Of a stretch of DNA of 47,840 nucleotides, positions 1 to 8,775 are shown in pieces; position 1 is the stretch's first letter, and each line of letters opens with the position of its first letter. The position numbers and the translations under genes are program-made. This stretch comes from Billgrantia azerbaijanica (GTDB lineage: Bacteria; Pseudomonadota; Gammaproteobacteria; Pseudomonadales; Halomonadaceae), in contig SBLD01000001.1 of assembly GCA_004551485.1 (NCBI GenBank), positions 412,185 through 460,024 on the forward strand. Direction: 5' to 3'. The notes beneath the pieces are model-generated. The model ran no database searches and was not told the DNA's origin. It saw nothing but the letters and a program-made list of their open reading frames with translations.

Positions 1-3
1 CGC

Positions 4-78
4 GGGTCGTTAGCTCAGTGGTAGAGCAGTTGGCTTTTAACCAATTGGTCGTAGGTTCGAATCCTACACGACCCACCA
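4..78 (+). tRNA. tRNA-Lys (anticodon TTT)
   Basis: A complete cloverleaf can be read. The acceptor stem GGGTCGT (4-10) pairs with ACGACCC (68-74), followed by discriminator A75 and an encoded CCA (76-78). The anticodon stem is 29-33 and the seven-base loop CTTTTAA (34-40) places anticodon TTT at 36-38. The T loop TTCGAAT is canonical. It decodes AAA/AAG lysine codons. A strong hairpin follows directly, consistent with the end of a tRNA transcript that begins upstream of the window. Confidence 0.97.
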
Positions 79-85
79 GAATTCA

Positions 86-118
86 CGCCCCTGCCTTCCC
101 GCAAGGCAGGGGCGTTCT
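86..118 (+). terminator. Rho-independent terminator after tRNA-Lys
   Basis: A perfect 12-bp stem (86-97 with 103-114) encloses a 5-base loop (98-102) and is followed by TT and a mixed T-containing stretch. It lies 8 bases after the tRNA CCA end. The U tract is short, so termination strength is inferred. Confidence 0.75.
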
Positions 119-349
119 GCTGTGTGGGGTGGCTGTCGTGCGGCGAGTCGCTTGAAAGCACGGCCGGACGCCGCCATGATAAGCACGAGGCCCTTGACCC
201 GATGCGTGGTTTCGGTCGCAGGGCCCGGGTCGACCAACGTGACAGACGCAGCGGTTGACCTTCTGGCGCATTGCTCGCGCGGAGCGCGCGGTGGCGATGT
301 ACCCGGTTACACGCAGGGGGAGCCCCTGCCGGTCACAGTGGTAGACACG

Positions 350-1378
350 ATGACGATCCTGACTTCCCGTGCCGAGGTGCGCGAGCACCTGGCGCGCAGC
401 TACTGCCCTACACGGATTCCCGCCGAGGACGAGGCGCGCATCGACGAGATCAAGCGCCTGCTCGAGGCCAACAACGCCGTCCTGGTGGCCCACTACTACA
501 CCGACGATGCCATCCAGCAGCTGGCCGAGGAGACCGGCGGCTGCGTGGCCGACTCCCTGGAAATGGCGCGCTTTGGTGCTCGCCACGAGGCCGATACCCT
601 GGTGGTGGCCGGGGTGCGCTTCATGGGCGAGACGGCCAAGATTCTGTCGCCGGAAAAGCGCGTGCTGATGCCCACCCTGGAGGCGACCTGCTCGCTGGAC
701 GTAGGCTGCCCGGCGGATGAGTTCAGCGCCTTCTGCGATGCCCATCCCGAGCGCACCGTGGTGGTCTATGCCAATACCTCCGCCGCCGTGAAGGCGCGCG
801 CCGACTGGGTGGTGACCTCCTCCATCGCCGTGGACGTCATCGAGCACCTCCAGGCGCGCGGCGAGAAGATCCTGTGGGCGCCGGACAAGCACCTGGGCGG
901 CTACATCCAGAAGCGTACCGGCGCCGACATGCTGCTGTGGGACGGCGCCTGCATCGTCCACGAGGAGTTCAAGGCCAAGGGCGTCGATGACCTCAAGGCA
1001 CTCTACCCGGAGGCCGCGGTGCTGGTGCATCCGGAGTCGCCGGCGTCGGTGGTGGAACTGGCCGACGTGACCGGCTCCACCTCGCAGTTGATCAAGGCCG
1101 CCAAGGACCTGCCCAACGACAAGCTGATCGTGGCCACCGACCGCGGCATCTTCTTCAAGATGCAGCAGGCGGTGCCCGAGAAGACGCTCTTCGAGGCGCC
1201 CACGGCGGGCAATGGTGCCACCTGCAAGAGCTGCGCCCACTGTCCCTGGATGGCCATGAACGCCCTCGACAACCTGGCGGGCACGCTGCGTGAGAAGTCC
1301 GGCGAGATCGTCGTCGATGCCGGGCTGCGCACCCGTGCGCTCAAACCGCTGGAGCGGATGCTTAACTTCCAGCGCTGA
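350..1378 (+). CDS. nadA: quinolinate synthase NadA
   Basis: NadA condenses iminoaspartate with dihydroxyacetone phosphate to give quinolinate in de novo NAD synthesis. The 342-residue product is close to the E. coli length and matches it throughout, including the stretches [42 protein letters not shown] and [10 protein letters not shown]. The three cysteines expected to hold the [4Fe-4S] cluster are C114, C201 and C298. The start chosen is the ATG at 350. The frame stays open upstream to about 122, but that extension has no family similarity. The gene stands alone here. The next NAD gene, nadC, is about 9 kb away on the opposite strand, so the pathway is split. Downstream is a repeat-rich gap shared with the convergent bepA. 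Confidence 0.96.
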   Translation: MTILTSRAEVREHLARSYCPTRIPAEDEARIDEIKRLLEANNAVLVAHYYTDDAIQQLAEETGGCVADSLEMARFGARHEADTLVVAGVRFMGETAKILSPEKRVLMPTLEATCSLDVGCPADEFSAFCDAHPERTVVVYANTSAAVKARADWVVTSSIAVDVIEHLQARGEKILWAPDKHLGGYIQKRTGADMLLWDGACIVHEEFKAKGVDDLKALYPEAAVLVHPESPASVVELADVTGSTSQLIKAAKDLPNDKLIVATDRGIFFKMQQAVPEKTLFEAPTAGNGATCKSCAHCPWMAMNALDNLAGTLREKSGEIVVDAGLRTRALKPLERMLNFQR

Positions 1379-1410
1379 GCAAGGCAGGTCGGGGGCTGAG
1401 GTGAGCATTG

Positions 1411-1524
1411 GAGGAGGCCGGCTCTCCGGCGGTTCGACGCTTCGACGAATGGCGCCGTCAGGCGCCCGGCGGTTGTTGCCCTGGCAGTGCTGCGCACTGC
1501 TTCGCGAGCTGAAGCTCCCTCCCA
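1411..1524. repeat. dispersed palindromic (REP/MITE-like) element, copy A
   Basis: An element of about 110 bp lies in the convergent gap between nadA and bepA. Its right end carries GCTTCGCGAGCTGAAGCTCC followed by CTCCCAC. Its left end carries GGAGGCCGGCTCT. Both ends recur in the copy at 34883-34988, and the right end in inverted or related form at 24849-24957. It contains internal inverted repeats such as GGCGCC-GTCA-GGCGCC. It carries no coding potential that I trust. The left boundary is approximate. Origin from a transposase acting in trans is inference. Confidence 0.7.
1436..1472. repeat. 37-bp perfect direct repeat, first copy
   Basis: This segment inside the copy A repeat is repeated without mismatch at 1567-1603, 131 bp further on. 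It begins GACGCTTCGACGAATGG and contains the self-complementary core GGCGCCGTCAGGCGCC. Two tandem partial copies of the same element are the simplest reading. Confidence 0.85.
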
Positions 1525-1566
1525 CGATGGCAGTTGCCAACGGTGGCGGATCGGTTGTGGGAGGCT

Positions 1567-1603
1567 GACGCTTCGACGAATGGCGCCGTCAGGCGCCCGG
1601 CGG
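1567..1603. repeat. 37-bp perfect direct repeat, second copy
   Basis: Identical to 1436-1472. It is preceded by TGTGGGAGG (1556-1564), the end motif of the dispersed element family, so a second truncated element seems to abut the first. It ends about 20 bases before the bepA stop codon and may also act as a 3' structure for bepA mRNA. Confidence 0.85.
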
Positions 1604-1621
1604 AGGCGCCAGTGCTTCCCG

Positions 1622-3076
1622 TTACAGAAACTTCTCCAGCGTTTCCCGATAGCCGATGAAGTCCTCGCGGCGCTGTTCGATGCGGCTGGCGGCGGTACGC
1701 TCGCCGCTGCGCTCGGCGACGTCGCGGGCGACGTCGAGCTGGCGAATGGCGCGGTCGATCTCGCCGCTGAGCTGCAGTTGCTCGGCGCGCGCCAGGTGGC
1801 CCCAGGCTTCCCGGCCGCTGCGTCCGGCGGCCTCGGCGAGCAGGCCGAAGGCCTGGGGGTCCTCCGGGCGGCTCTCGGTGAGCTCACGCAGTACGCGGTA
1901 CGCCTCGTCGGGATCGCGCTGCAGCAGGCTCTCGCCCAGCACCAGTCGGGCCGGCGCATAGCCGGGCATCAGCCGTAGCAGGCGTTGGCTGCGTTCGATG
2001 GCCTCGTCATAGCGTCGGGCCTCGAAGGCGACCTGGGCGGCGCTGGCCGGCAACAGGGCCAGGTCGGGCAGCTCGCGGGCCAGACGGTCGAGCTCGGCGA
2101 GGGCGCTATCCACGTTGCCGCGCTCGGCGGCGATCAGCGCATCCAGGTAGCGGCGTGCCGTCGCCGGAGCGTCGCCCTGCGCCAGGCGGGTGACGGCCTG
2201 CTGTGGTTCGCGCGCGTGGATCGCCAGCAGGGCGCGGGCCCGCACCAGGTGATAGGTGGGGGCCGCATGGGGTGGCTCGGCGGCTTGCAGCTGGCTGGCG
2301 CGCGAGGCGATATCGCTGATGCGCGACTCGGTGAGCGGGTGGGTGAGCAGGAACTCCGGCGGATTGCCGCCCTGCAGGCTCACCTGGCGCTGCATGGCAC
2401 GGAACATGCGAACCATCGCCTGGGGATCGAAGCCGGCCTGGGTCATGGCCTGCAGGCCGACGCGATCGGCCTCCTGCTCGAAGCGCCGCGAATAGGTCAG
2501 CTGATCCTGCAGCAGTGCCGCCTGGGAGCCCATGGCCGCGGCGATGCCGGCGTCGCCGCCGCCGCTGGCGGCGATCAGCATGCCGGCCAGCATGGCGGCC
2601 ATGGCGGGTAGCTGCATCTGCTCGGTACGCGCCACGCCGCGCGCGTAGTGGCGCTGGGAGAGGTGGCCGAGTTCGTGGGCCAGCACCGAGGCGAGGCCGT
2701 CCTCCTGATCGGCGAAGGCGAACAGCCCGGCGTTGATGCCGATCACCCCGCCGGGCACGGCAAAGGCGTTTAGCGTGCGGCTCTCCACCAGGCTGACCAC
2801 CGTGTGGATGTCCGGCAGGCTGCTGTGCGGCGCAAGGCGCGCCACCAGCGACTCTACGTAGTGTTGCGTGATGGGGTCCTGCCACAGCGGGGCGCGGGCG
2901 CGGAACTGCCTGAGCCAGGCACGTCCCAGGCGGTACTCCTCGCTGTTGGCGGCCTGGCTCGAGCCGGCGAGACTGGGCAGGCCGTAGTCGTCCACCGCCG
3001 GGGCCGGGGCCGGCAGCAGGGCCAGCGCCGCGGCCAGGGGGGCGGCAGTCAGTCCGGAACGGAAGTTTCGCAGCAT
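1622..3076 (-). CDS. bepA: M48-family periplasmic metalloprotease with TPR repeats (BepA/YfgC-like)
   Basis: BepA is a periplasmic zinc protease and chaperone that maintains outer-membrane proteins such as LptD. The 484-residue product matches the E. coli size. An N-terminal hydrophobic signal (about residues 9-28) precedes the mature protein. The zinc motif HELGH is at H134-E135-H138, with the third ligand in the EQEAD motif near E202. Residues from about 290 to the end are Ala/Leu/Arg-rich helices of TPR type. It is transcribed away from tusA, across a short gap containing an inverted repeat. The TPR count and exact substrates cannot be read from sequence. The symbol is assigned by architecture. 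Confidence 0.88.
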   Translation of the reverse strand: MLRNFRSGLTAAPLAAALALLPAPAPAVDDYGLPSLAGSSQAANSEEYRLGRAWLRQFRARAPLWQDPITQHYVESLVARLAPHSSLPDIHTVVSLVESRTLNAFAVPGGVIGINAGLFAFADQEDGLASVLAHELGHLSQRHYARGVARTEQMQLPAMAAMLAGMLIAASGGGDAGIAAAMGSQAALLQDQLTYSRRFEQEADRVGLQAMTQAGFDPQAMVRMFRAMQRQVSLQGGNPPEFLLTHPLTESRISDIASRASQLQAAEPPHAAPTYHLVRARALLAIHAREPQQAVTRLAQGDAPATARRYLDALIAAERGNVDSALAELDRLARELPDLALLPASAAQVAFEARRYDEAIERSQRLLRLMPGYAPARLVLGESLLQRDPDEAYRVLRELTESRPEDPQAFGLLAEAAGRSGREAWGHLARAEQLQLSGEIDRAIRQLDVARDVAERSGERTAASRIEQRREDFIGYRETLEKFL

Positions 3077-3159
3077 GGCCTGTCTCGTGATGAAGGGGCG
3101 GTCGGCTCACTCTCCGACATTGCTTCGGCCCGCAAAGTGCCTTTAAATCGCAAGAAATT

Positions 3160-3183
3160 CGATGGTGCCGGCCGGTACCATCG
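3160..3183. repeat. 24-bp imperfect palindrome in the bepA/tusA divergent gap
   Basis: CGATGGT at 3160 mirrors ACCATCG ending at 3183 around a GCCGGCC core. Only one base pair breaks full symmetry. It sits 27 bases before the tusA start in the shared promoter gap and could be an operator or a 5' UTR hairpin. Function is unknown. Confidence 0.55.
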
Positions 3184-3209
3184 ACCACTCAATTTTCCCG
3201 GGAGACACC

Positions 3210-3458
3210 ATGGCTGTGCAACCTGACGACGTGCTCGATGCCCGTGGCCTGCCCTGTCCCTTGCCGCTGCTCAAGGCGAAGCAGTCGCTGTCGCGCCTGG
3301 CAGTGGGACAGCTGCTCGAGGTGATGGCCACGGACGCCGGGTCGTGGCGCGACTTCGAGACCTTTGCCGAGCAGAGCGTGCACGAGCTGGTGGCGCGCGA
3401 AGAGCGCGGCGAAACCTACCACTACTGGCTGCGCAAGGGTGGGGAGCCGACCCCATGA
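3210..3458 (+). CDS. TusA/SirA-family sulfur carrier protein
   Basis: The product is 82 residues, typical for TusA. The N-terminal signature DARGLPCPLPLLKAKQ contains the CPxP motif, with the persulfide-carrying cysteine at C16. These proteins relay sulfur from cysteine desulfurases, for example to tRNA thiolation or other sulfur-using pathways. Which partner this one serves is unknown. The ATG at 3210 follows GGGAG at a suitable distance. An upstream in-frame start at 3162 lies in the palindromic leader and is rejected. The stop codon overlaps the start of the next gene (ATGA), implying translational coupling. Confidence 0.88.
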   Translation: MAVQPDDVLDARGLPCPLPLLKAKQSLSRLAVGQLLEVMATDAGSWRDFETFAEQSVHELVAREERGETYHYWLRKGGEPTP

Positions 3459-4558
3459 CCCTGCGCGCCGTCTTCAAGAGCTGGGTCGAGCACTACTTCT
3501 CCGACGAGGAGGCGGTGATCCTGCTGGTGCTGCTGGCGTTGGGCGTTGCCGTGGTGGTACTGCTCGGCCGTATGCTGGCGCCCTTTCTCACTGCGCTGGT
3601 GATCGCTTTCCTGCTGCAGGGGGCGGTGAGCTGGCTGGAGCGCCAGGGGGTGCCGCACCTGCTGGCGGTGGGCGTGGTGTTCCTTGCCTTCATCGGCATG
3701 CTGTTGTCGATGGCCTTCATCCTGATGCCGCTGATCTGGAACCAGTTGGTCAACCTGGTGCAGGAGACGCCGCGCATGTTCGACAGCGGCCAGCAACTGC
3801 TCGATGATCTCCAGGCGCGCTACCCCAACCTGGTCACCCCCGACCAGATACAGGACTGGATCGCCGCTGCCGGGCGCGAGATGACGCAGTTCGGCCAGCG
3901 CGCCCTGACGCTCTCGCTGGCCTCACTGGGCAACGTCGTGGCACTGATCGTCTACCTGGTGCTGGTGCCGATCCTGGTCTTCTTCATGCTCAAGGATCGC
4001 GACAAGCTGCTGGGCTTCACGCTGTCGCTGCTGCCCCAGCAGCGTGGCTTGATGACCCGCATCTGGCAGGAGATGGACGACCAGATCGCCAACTTCGTGC
4101 GCGGCAAGTTCATCGAGATCGTCATCGTCGGTACCGTCTCGTTTCTCACCTTCGCCTTCTTCGGGCTGCCCTACGCGGCGCTGCTCGGCGTGCTGGTGGG
4201 CTTCTCCGTGCTGGTGCCCTACATCGGCGCCGCGGTGGCCACCCTGCCGGTGGCGGCGGTGGCCGGCTTCCACTTCGGCATCACCGACGAGTTCCTCTAC
4301 GTGCTGATTGCCTACGGCATCATCCAGGCGCTCGACGGCAACGTGCTGGTGCCGGTGCTGTTCTCAGAGGCGGTCAATCTGCACCCGGTGTCGATCATCC
4401 TGGCGGTGCTCTTCTTCGGTGGCATCTGGGGCTTCTGGGGCATCTTCTTCGCCATTCCCCTGGCCACGCTGATCAAGGCGTTGGTCTACGCCTGGCCGCG
4501 GGGCATCCAGTCGCGCCAGGCGGAGGCGGCGCAGCGGGAAGAGCTGGTCGAGGAGTGA
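3455..4558 (+). CDS. AI-2E family (PerM/YdiK-type) membrane transporter
   Basis: A 367-residue polytopic membrane protein. Hydrophobic segments cover residues about 20-95 (two to three helices). A soluble central part contains QARYPNLVTPDQIQDWI. A dense C-terminal helix block includes LIVYLVLVPILVFFMLKD, VGTVSFLTFAFFGLPYAALLG and the family-typical LVPYIGA and ALDGNVLVPVLFS. Members have been proposed as AI-2 exporters or Na+/H+ antiporters, and the substrate here is unknown. The start overlaps the tusA stop by four bases, which fixes the ATG at 3455. It is convergent with the peroxiredoxin gene, leaving a 9-base gap. Confidence 0.9.
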   Translation: MTLRAVFKSWVEHYFSDEEAVILLVLLALGVAVVVLLGRMLAPFLTALVIAFLLQGAVSWLERQGVPHLLAVGVVFLAFIGMLLSMAFILMPLIWNQLVNLVQETPRMFDSGQQLLDDLQARYPNLVTPDQIQDWIAAAGREMTQFGQRALTLSLASLGNVVALIVYLVLVPILVFFMLKDRDKLLGFTLSLLPQQRGLMTRIWQEMDDQIANFVRGKFIEIVIVGTVSFLTFAFFGLPYAALLGVLVGFSVLVPYIGAAVATLPVAAVAGFHFGITDEFLYVLIAYGIIQALDGNVLVPVLFSEAVNLHPVSIILAVLFFGGIWGFWGIFFAIPLATLIKALVYAWPRGIQSRQAEAAQREELVEE

Positions 4559-4567
4559 AGGGCGTCC

Positions 4568-5044
4568 TCAGGCGCCCTGGTGCAGCGCCTGGGCCGCTTC
4601 CAGCACCTCCTCGGCGTGCCCCTTGACCTTGACGCCCCGCCATTCGCGGGCGAGTCGTCCCTCGGCATCGATCAGGAAGGTGCTGCGCTCGATGCCGAGG
4701 TGCTCCTTGCCGTAGAGCTTCTTGAGCTTGATGACGTCGAACAGCCGGCAGAGGGATTCCTCCTTGTCGGAGATGAGCTCGAAGTTGAAGGCCTGCTTGG
4801 CCTTGAAGTTCTCCTGGGCGCGGAGGCCATCGCGGGAGACGCCGAGGATGACCGTGTTGACCGCATCGAAGGCCGTCTTGCGGTCGCGGAAATCGCCCCC
4901 CTCGGTGGTGCAGCCCGGGGTGCTGGCCTTGGGATAGAAGTAGACGACCACCTGCTGGCCCTTGAGCGCCGAGAGGATCACGGTGGTATCACCGGTGGCA
5001 GTGGCGGTGAAGTCGGGAACGGGGTGGCCGACGGTGACGGTCAT
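4568..5044 (-). CDS. bcp: thioredoxin-dependent peroxiredoxin, Bcp/PrxQ family
   Basis: A cytoplasmic thiol peroxidase of 158 residues. The peroxidatic cysteine is C45 in YPKASTPGCTTEGGDF. The resolving cysteine found five residues later in E. coli Bcp is a glycine here (G50), so this is either a 1-Cys variant or uses another residue; the only other cysteine I see is near residue 97 (ESLCRLF). The start at 5044 gives MTVTVGHPVPDF, the normal family beginning. A longer open frame upstream crosses the dapA gene on the other strand and is not coding. It is divergent from dapA, with about 195 bases between the starts. Confidence 0.92.
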   Translation of the reverse strand: MTVTVGHPVPDFTATATGDTTVILSALKGQQVVVYFYPKASTPGCTTEGGDFRDRKTAFDAVNTVILGVSRDGLRAQENFKAKQAFNFELISDKEESLCRLFDVIKLKKLYGKEHLGIERSTFLIDAEGRLAREWRGVKVKGHAEEVLEAAQALHQGA

Positions 5045-5239
5045 GGCGGGCTCCTTGTTCGGCAACGCTACGGTTTCAGGGGAAGCCCGATTACACGCAA
5101 CTGCCGATCCGCTGTCAAAAGCCAAACGCGGCGCCCCTGCGCTGTACAGCCTTTGGCCGCCTGAGTACCATTGATCCTTTGGCAGCTGGGCAGCGGGCCC
5201 GGGACCCGAGCGCGGCAAGAGCGAAGAGGTAGGTAGAGG

Positions 5240-6124
5240 ATGATCACAGGCAGCATCGTCGCTCTGGCGACACCCATGAAGGTCAATGGCGACATCGACT
5301 GGGAGGCCCTGCGCCGCCTGGTGAATTTCCATCTCGACAACGGCACCGACGCCATCGTCGCTGCCGGCACCACCGGCGAACCCACCACCATGTCGTTCGC
5401 CGAGCACTTCGATGTCATCCGCGCCGTGGTGGAGGAGGTGGCCGGGCGTATTCCGGTCATCGCCGGTACCGGCGCCAACGCCACCTCGGAAGCCGTCGAG
5501 CTGGCGCGCTACGCCAGCGAGGTGGGCGCCGACTACTGCCTCTCGGTGTGCCCCTACTACAACAAGCCCACCCAGGAGGGCCTGTACCGGCACTTCAAGG
5601 CGGTGGCCGAAGGCAGCCGCCTGCCGGTGATCCTCTACAACGTGCCCGGTCGCACCTGCTCGGATCTCTACAACGAGACCGTGCTGCGCCTGGCCGAGGT
5701 CGACAATATCATCGGCCTCAAGGACGCCACCGGTAACCTGGAGCGCGCCGAGGACCTCATCGCGCGCCTCGAGGGCAGCGGCTTCATGCTCTACTCCGGC
5801 GACGACGGCACCGCCTGCGACTTCATGCTGATGGGCGGGCACGGCGACATCTCGGTGACCGCCAACGTGGCGCCCAAGGCCATGCACGAGCTGTGCGCCG
5901 CGGCCGTGGCCGGCGACACCGAGCGCGCCCACCCGATCAATACGCGCCTGATGCCGCTGCACACCAACCTGGGCATCGAGTCGAACCCGATTCCCGTCAA
6001 GTGGGCCTTGAATCGCATGGGACTGATCGAGCCGGGCATCCGCCTGCCGCTGACCTGGCTCTCCGAGAAGTACCACGCGACCGTGGACGAGGCCCTGCAG
6101 CTGGCCGGCGTGATCGACGACTGA
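5240..6124 (+). CDS. dapA: 4-hydroxy-tetrahydrodipicolinate synthase
   Basis: DapA condenses pyruvate with aspartate semialdehyde, the committed step to diaminopimelate and lysine. The 294-residue product shows the class I aldolase fold signatures: [10 protein letters not shown] for substrate binding, YNVPGRT with the catalytic tyrosine near 133, and IIGLKDATG with the Schiff-base lysine near 161. The start ATG at 5240 follows a purine-rich AGGTAGAGG. It heads a four-gene row, dapA-bamC-MBL hydrolase-purC, whose dapA-bamC-purC order is shared with E. coli and Pseudomonas. Confidence 0.97.
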   Translation: MITGSIVALATPMKVNGDIDWEALRRLVNFHLDNGTDAIVAAGTTGEPTTMSFAEHFDVIRAVVEEVAGRIPVIAGTGANATSEAVELARYASEVGADYCLSVCPYYNKPTQEGLYRHFKAVAEGSRLPVILYNVPGRTCSDLYNETVLRLAEVDNIIGLKDATGNLERAEDLIARLEGSGFMLYSGDDGTACDFMLMGGHGDISVTANVAPKAMHELCAAAVAGDTERAHPINTRLMPLHTNLGIESNPIPVKWALNRMGLIEPGIRLPLTWLSEKYHATVDEALQLAGVIDD

Positions 6125-6183
6125 ACGGGGCCTGACACGCCCCGGCCACGCGCTGCCCCGACAACCCGATGCAAGGTGGATGC

Positions 6184-7149
6184 ATGAACTCTGCGCTGAA
6201 ATGGATGCCGCTGGTGGCGGTCGCCGCCCTGGCCACCGCCGGCTGTGCCCGTGAGGGCTTCTACGACGACCGCAACCTCGACTACGTGGAGGCCCAGCGC
6301 ACTGCGCCGCTCACCCTGCCGGACAGCCGCAACGCGCAGCGCTATCAGGACGCCATGCCGGTGCCGCAGGCCGCGGGGGCGCGCCTCGACCGCAGCGAAC
6401 CCGCCGAGGCGCCATTGCCGGCGCGCCTGGCCGCCGGGCAGGCCGACGAGCGCGCCGTCGAGCGCCGCGAGGTGGGCGACGACCGCTGGCTGGTGGTGGG
6501 GGCCGACCCGGGCATGGTGTGGCCGCAGCTGCAGGATTTCGCCCGCTCCCGGGGCCTGGCCGTGGAGAGTCAGGACCCCGACCGCGGCGTGCTCGAGACC
6601 GCCCATGGACGGCTGAGCGTGCGTCAGGGGCTGCGTGCCGGCGACAGCGAGGTACGCTGCGAGCAGGCCGGCCGACCGGTGGCCGGCTGCCTGGACGCCC
6701 TGGAGCGGCACTTCAGCGCGCACAGTGCCACTGCCAGCGCCGCCTCGCTGCGCGGCCAGCGCCTGGCCAGCGAGGATCGCCTGCGCATCGCCCAGCGCGC
6801 CGGCGAGTGGGTGGTGGAGATCCCGCTCGATATCGATCGCGTCTGGGCGGAACTCAGCCACCAGTTGGAGGCCGACTTCACGGTGGAGGGGCGCCGCTTG
6901 CTGCTCGAGCAGGACCCCGACGACCATGACTTCCTGATCGAGTACCTGCCCGCCTCCGCGCGCGAACGCGGTTTCATCGATGCCCTGTTCAGCCTCGGCG
7001 CGGGGCAGGGGCCGCAGACCGTCCGCCTGGCCCTGGCGTCGACCGGAGCCGAGCGCACGGTGCTGCGGGCCATCGACGAAAGCGAGCCGCGCCTCTCGGC
7101 GGAGGATGCGCGCGAGCTGCTGGAGCGGGTGGCGGGCCTGCTGCGCTGA
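6184..7149 (+). CDS. bamC: outer membrane protein assembly factor BamC (NlpB-like lipoprotein)
   Basis: BamC is a lipoprotein subunit of the BAM complex, which folds beta-barrel proteins into the outer membrane. The 321-residue product begins with a lipoprotein signal, MNSALKWMPLVAVAALATAGC, with lipidated C21. It is followed by an unstructured stretch holding the conserved start of BamC (DRNLDYVEAQ...LTLPD). Two helix-grip domains follow (about 95-190 and 200-320). The ATG at 6184 is chosen over one at 6169 because AAGGTGG lies seven bases before it and it gives a clean signal peptide. Position after dapA agrees with the identity. The stop overlaps the next start (TGATG). Confidence 0.9.
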   Translation: MNSALKWMPLVAVAALATAGCAREGFYDDRNLDYVEAQRTAPLTLPDSRNAQRYQDAMPVPQAAGARLDRSEPAEAPLPARLAAGQADERAVERREVGDDRWLVVGADPGMVWPQLQDFARSRGLAVESQDPDRGVLETAHGRLSVRQGLRAGDSEVRCEQAGRPVAGCLDALERHFSAHSATASAASLRGQRLASEDRLRIAQRAGEWVVEIPLDIDRVWAELSHQLEADFTVEGRRLLLEQDPDDHDFLIEYLPASARERGFIDALFSLGAGQGPQTVRLALASTGAERTVLRAIDESEPRLSAEDARELLERVAGLLR

Positions 7150-7955
7150 TGGCGGACGGGCAGGCAGCGGTCGTGGCGGCGTCGCCCGGGCGGCTGCGCT
7201 TCGCCTCGCTGGGCAGCGGCAGCAAGGGCAACGCCACCCTGGTCACCGACGGCGAGACCTGGCTGCTGGTCGACTGCGGCTTCGGGTTGCGCGAGACCGA
7301 GCGGCGTCTGGCGCGCCTCGGCGTGCACCCGCGCCAGCTCGACGCCGTGCTGGTCACCCACGAGCACGGCGACCACCTGCGCGGCGTGGGGCCCCTGGCG
7401 AGGCGTCACGGCGTGCCGGTCTACCTGACCCCCGGTACCTGGCTGGCCGGTCGGCTCGGCGAGGTGCCGCGCCACCACTGGATCACGCCGCAGGCGCCCT
7501 TCGCGATCCGTGGCATCCGCGTCACGCCGGTCACCGTGCCCCACGACGCCCGCGAGCCGGTGCAGTTTCGCTTCACGGCCGGCGAGCGCAGCCTGGGGGT
7601 GCTCACCGACCTCGGCCACGCGAGCGACCACGTGGCCGAGGCGTTTGGCGGCTGCGATGCCCTGGTGCTGGAGTGCAACCATGACACCCGGATGCTCGCC
7701 GAAGGGCCCTACCCACCGCAGCTCAAGCGTCGGGTGGGGGGCAACTGGGGCCACCTGGCCAATGCGCAGGCGGCGGCACTGCTGCCGCGGCTGGGGCTCG
7801 ATCGCCTGCAGCGCATCATCTGCTCGCACCTCTCCGAGCACAACAACCGTCCCGAGCGGGTGCTGGAGAGCCTGATCCCGCTGCTCGATGGCGACGACTC
7901 GCGGCTGATCGTGGCCGCCCAGGCCGATGGGGTGGCCTGGCAGCGCATCGACTGA
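7149..7955 (+). CDS. MBL-fold metallo-hydrolase (YycJ/WalJ-like)
   Basis: A 268-residue metallo-beta-lactamase-fold enzyme. It shows [13 protein letters not shown] near the N terminus (typical of the YycJ/WalJ group), the metal motif [27 protein letters not shown] with an Asp/His pair, LECNHD, and CSHLSEHN near the C terminus. Two metals are probably bound. Related proteins are proposed 5'-3' exonucleases or phosphodiesterases; the substrate here is not known. Its start overlaps the bamC stop, so it is in the same transcript, and purC follows after 38 bases. Confidence 0.87.
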   Translation: MADGQAAVVAASPGRLRFASLGSGSKGNATLVTDGETWLLVDCGFGLRETERRLARLGVHPRQLDAVLVTHEHGDHLRGVGPLARRHGVPVYLTPGTWLAGRLGEVPRHHWITPQAPFAIRGIRVTPVTVPHDAREPVQFRFTAGERSLGVLTDLGHASDHVAEAFGGCDALVLECNHDTRMLAEGPYPPQLKRRVGGNWGHLANAQAAALLPRLGLDRLQRIICSHLSEHNNRPERVLESLIPLLDGDDSRLIVAAQADGVAWQRID

Positions 7956-7993
7956 CCCCCTTACTTCCCTGTATCCGTGCCCTGGAGGCTCCC

Positions 7994-8707
7994 ATGGAAA
8001 AGCGTCAAGAACTCTATGCCGGCAAGGCCAAGTCGGTCTACGCCACCGATGACCCCGACCACCTGATTCTGCACTTCCGCGACGACACCAGCGCCTTCGA
8101 CGGCGAGCGCATGGAGTCGCTGGCCCGCAAGGGGATGGTCAACAACCGCTTCAACGCCTTCATCATGGAGAAGCTGGCCGCGGCGGGCATCCCCACCCAC
8201 TTCGCGAAGCGCCTCTCCGACACCGAGAGCCTGGTCAAGAAGCTCGACATGCTCCCGGTGGAGTGCGTGGTGCGCAACATCGCCGCCGGCGGCCTGGTCA
8301 AGCGCCTCGGCGTGGCGGAGGGCCAGGAGCTGACCCCGCCCACCTTCGAACTGTTCCTCAAGAACGACGCCCTGCACGACCCGATGATCAACGAGTCGCT
8401 GGCCGAGACCTTCGGCTGGGCCACGCCCGCGCAACTCGCCGAGATGAAGGCGCTGACCTTCCGGGTCAACGACGTCCTCAAGCAGCTCTTCGCCGACGGC
8501 GGGCTGCTGCTGGTGGACTACAAGCTCGAGTTCGGCCTGTTCAAGGGCGAGATCGTGCTGGGCGACGAGTTCTCGCCGGACGGCTGCCGCCTGTGGGACG
8601 CCCAGACCCGCGAGAAGCTCGACAAGGACCGCTTCCGCCAGGGGCTCGGCGGGGTGATCGAGGCCTACGAGGAGGTGGGGCGGCGCATCGGCGTCGACTT
8701 CTCCTGA
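7994..8707 (+). CDS. purC: phosphoribosylaminoimidazole-succinocarboxamide synthase (SAICAR synthetase)
   Basis: PurC adds aspartate to CAIR in purine synthesis. The 237-residue product matches the short bacterial form. It begins [18 protein letters not shown] (nucleotide-binding loop) and contains [26 protein letters not shown], and [10 protein letters not shown]...[22 protein letters not shown] lies eight bases before the ATG. It is the last gene of the dapA-bamC-MBL row and is followed by a stem-loop shared with convergent trmO. Confidence 0.97.
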   Translation: MEKRQELYAGKAKSVYATDDPDHLILHFRDDTSAFDGERMESLARKGMVNNRFNAFIMEKLAAAGIPTHFAKRLSDTESLVKKLDMLPVECVVRNIAAGGLVKRLGVAEGQELTPPTFELFLKNDALHDPMINESLAETFGWATPAQLAEMKALTFRVNDVLKQLFADGGLLLVDYKLEFGLFKGEIVLGDEFSPDGCRLWDAQTREKLDKDRFRQGLGGVIEAYEEVGRRIGVDFS

Positions 8708-8746
8708 GCCAGGCTCGCGACGGTCGGCAGCACGCCCTTCACCACG

Positions 8747-8770
8747 CGGCGCCCTCTCCGGAGGGCGTCG
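8747..8770. terminator. stem-loop between convergent purC and trmO
   Basis: A GC-rich stem of about ten pairs (8747-8756 with 8761-8770, one G-U pair) closes a TCCG tetraloop. It lies 40 bases after purC and just before the trmO stop. The U tract is weak on both strands, so it may be only a 3' stabiliser. Confidence 0.5.
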
Positions 8771-8775
8771 CTGCG

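Noticed and set aside
1-78. tRNA-Lys as an integration site for a mobile element
   Set aside because: No integrase gene and no duplicated tRNA 3' end is seen; the following genes are core metabolism.
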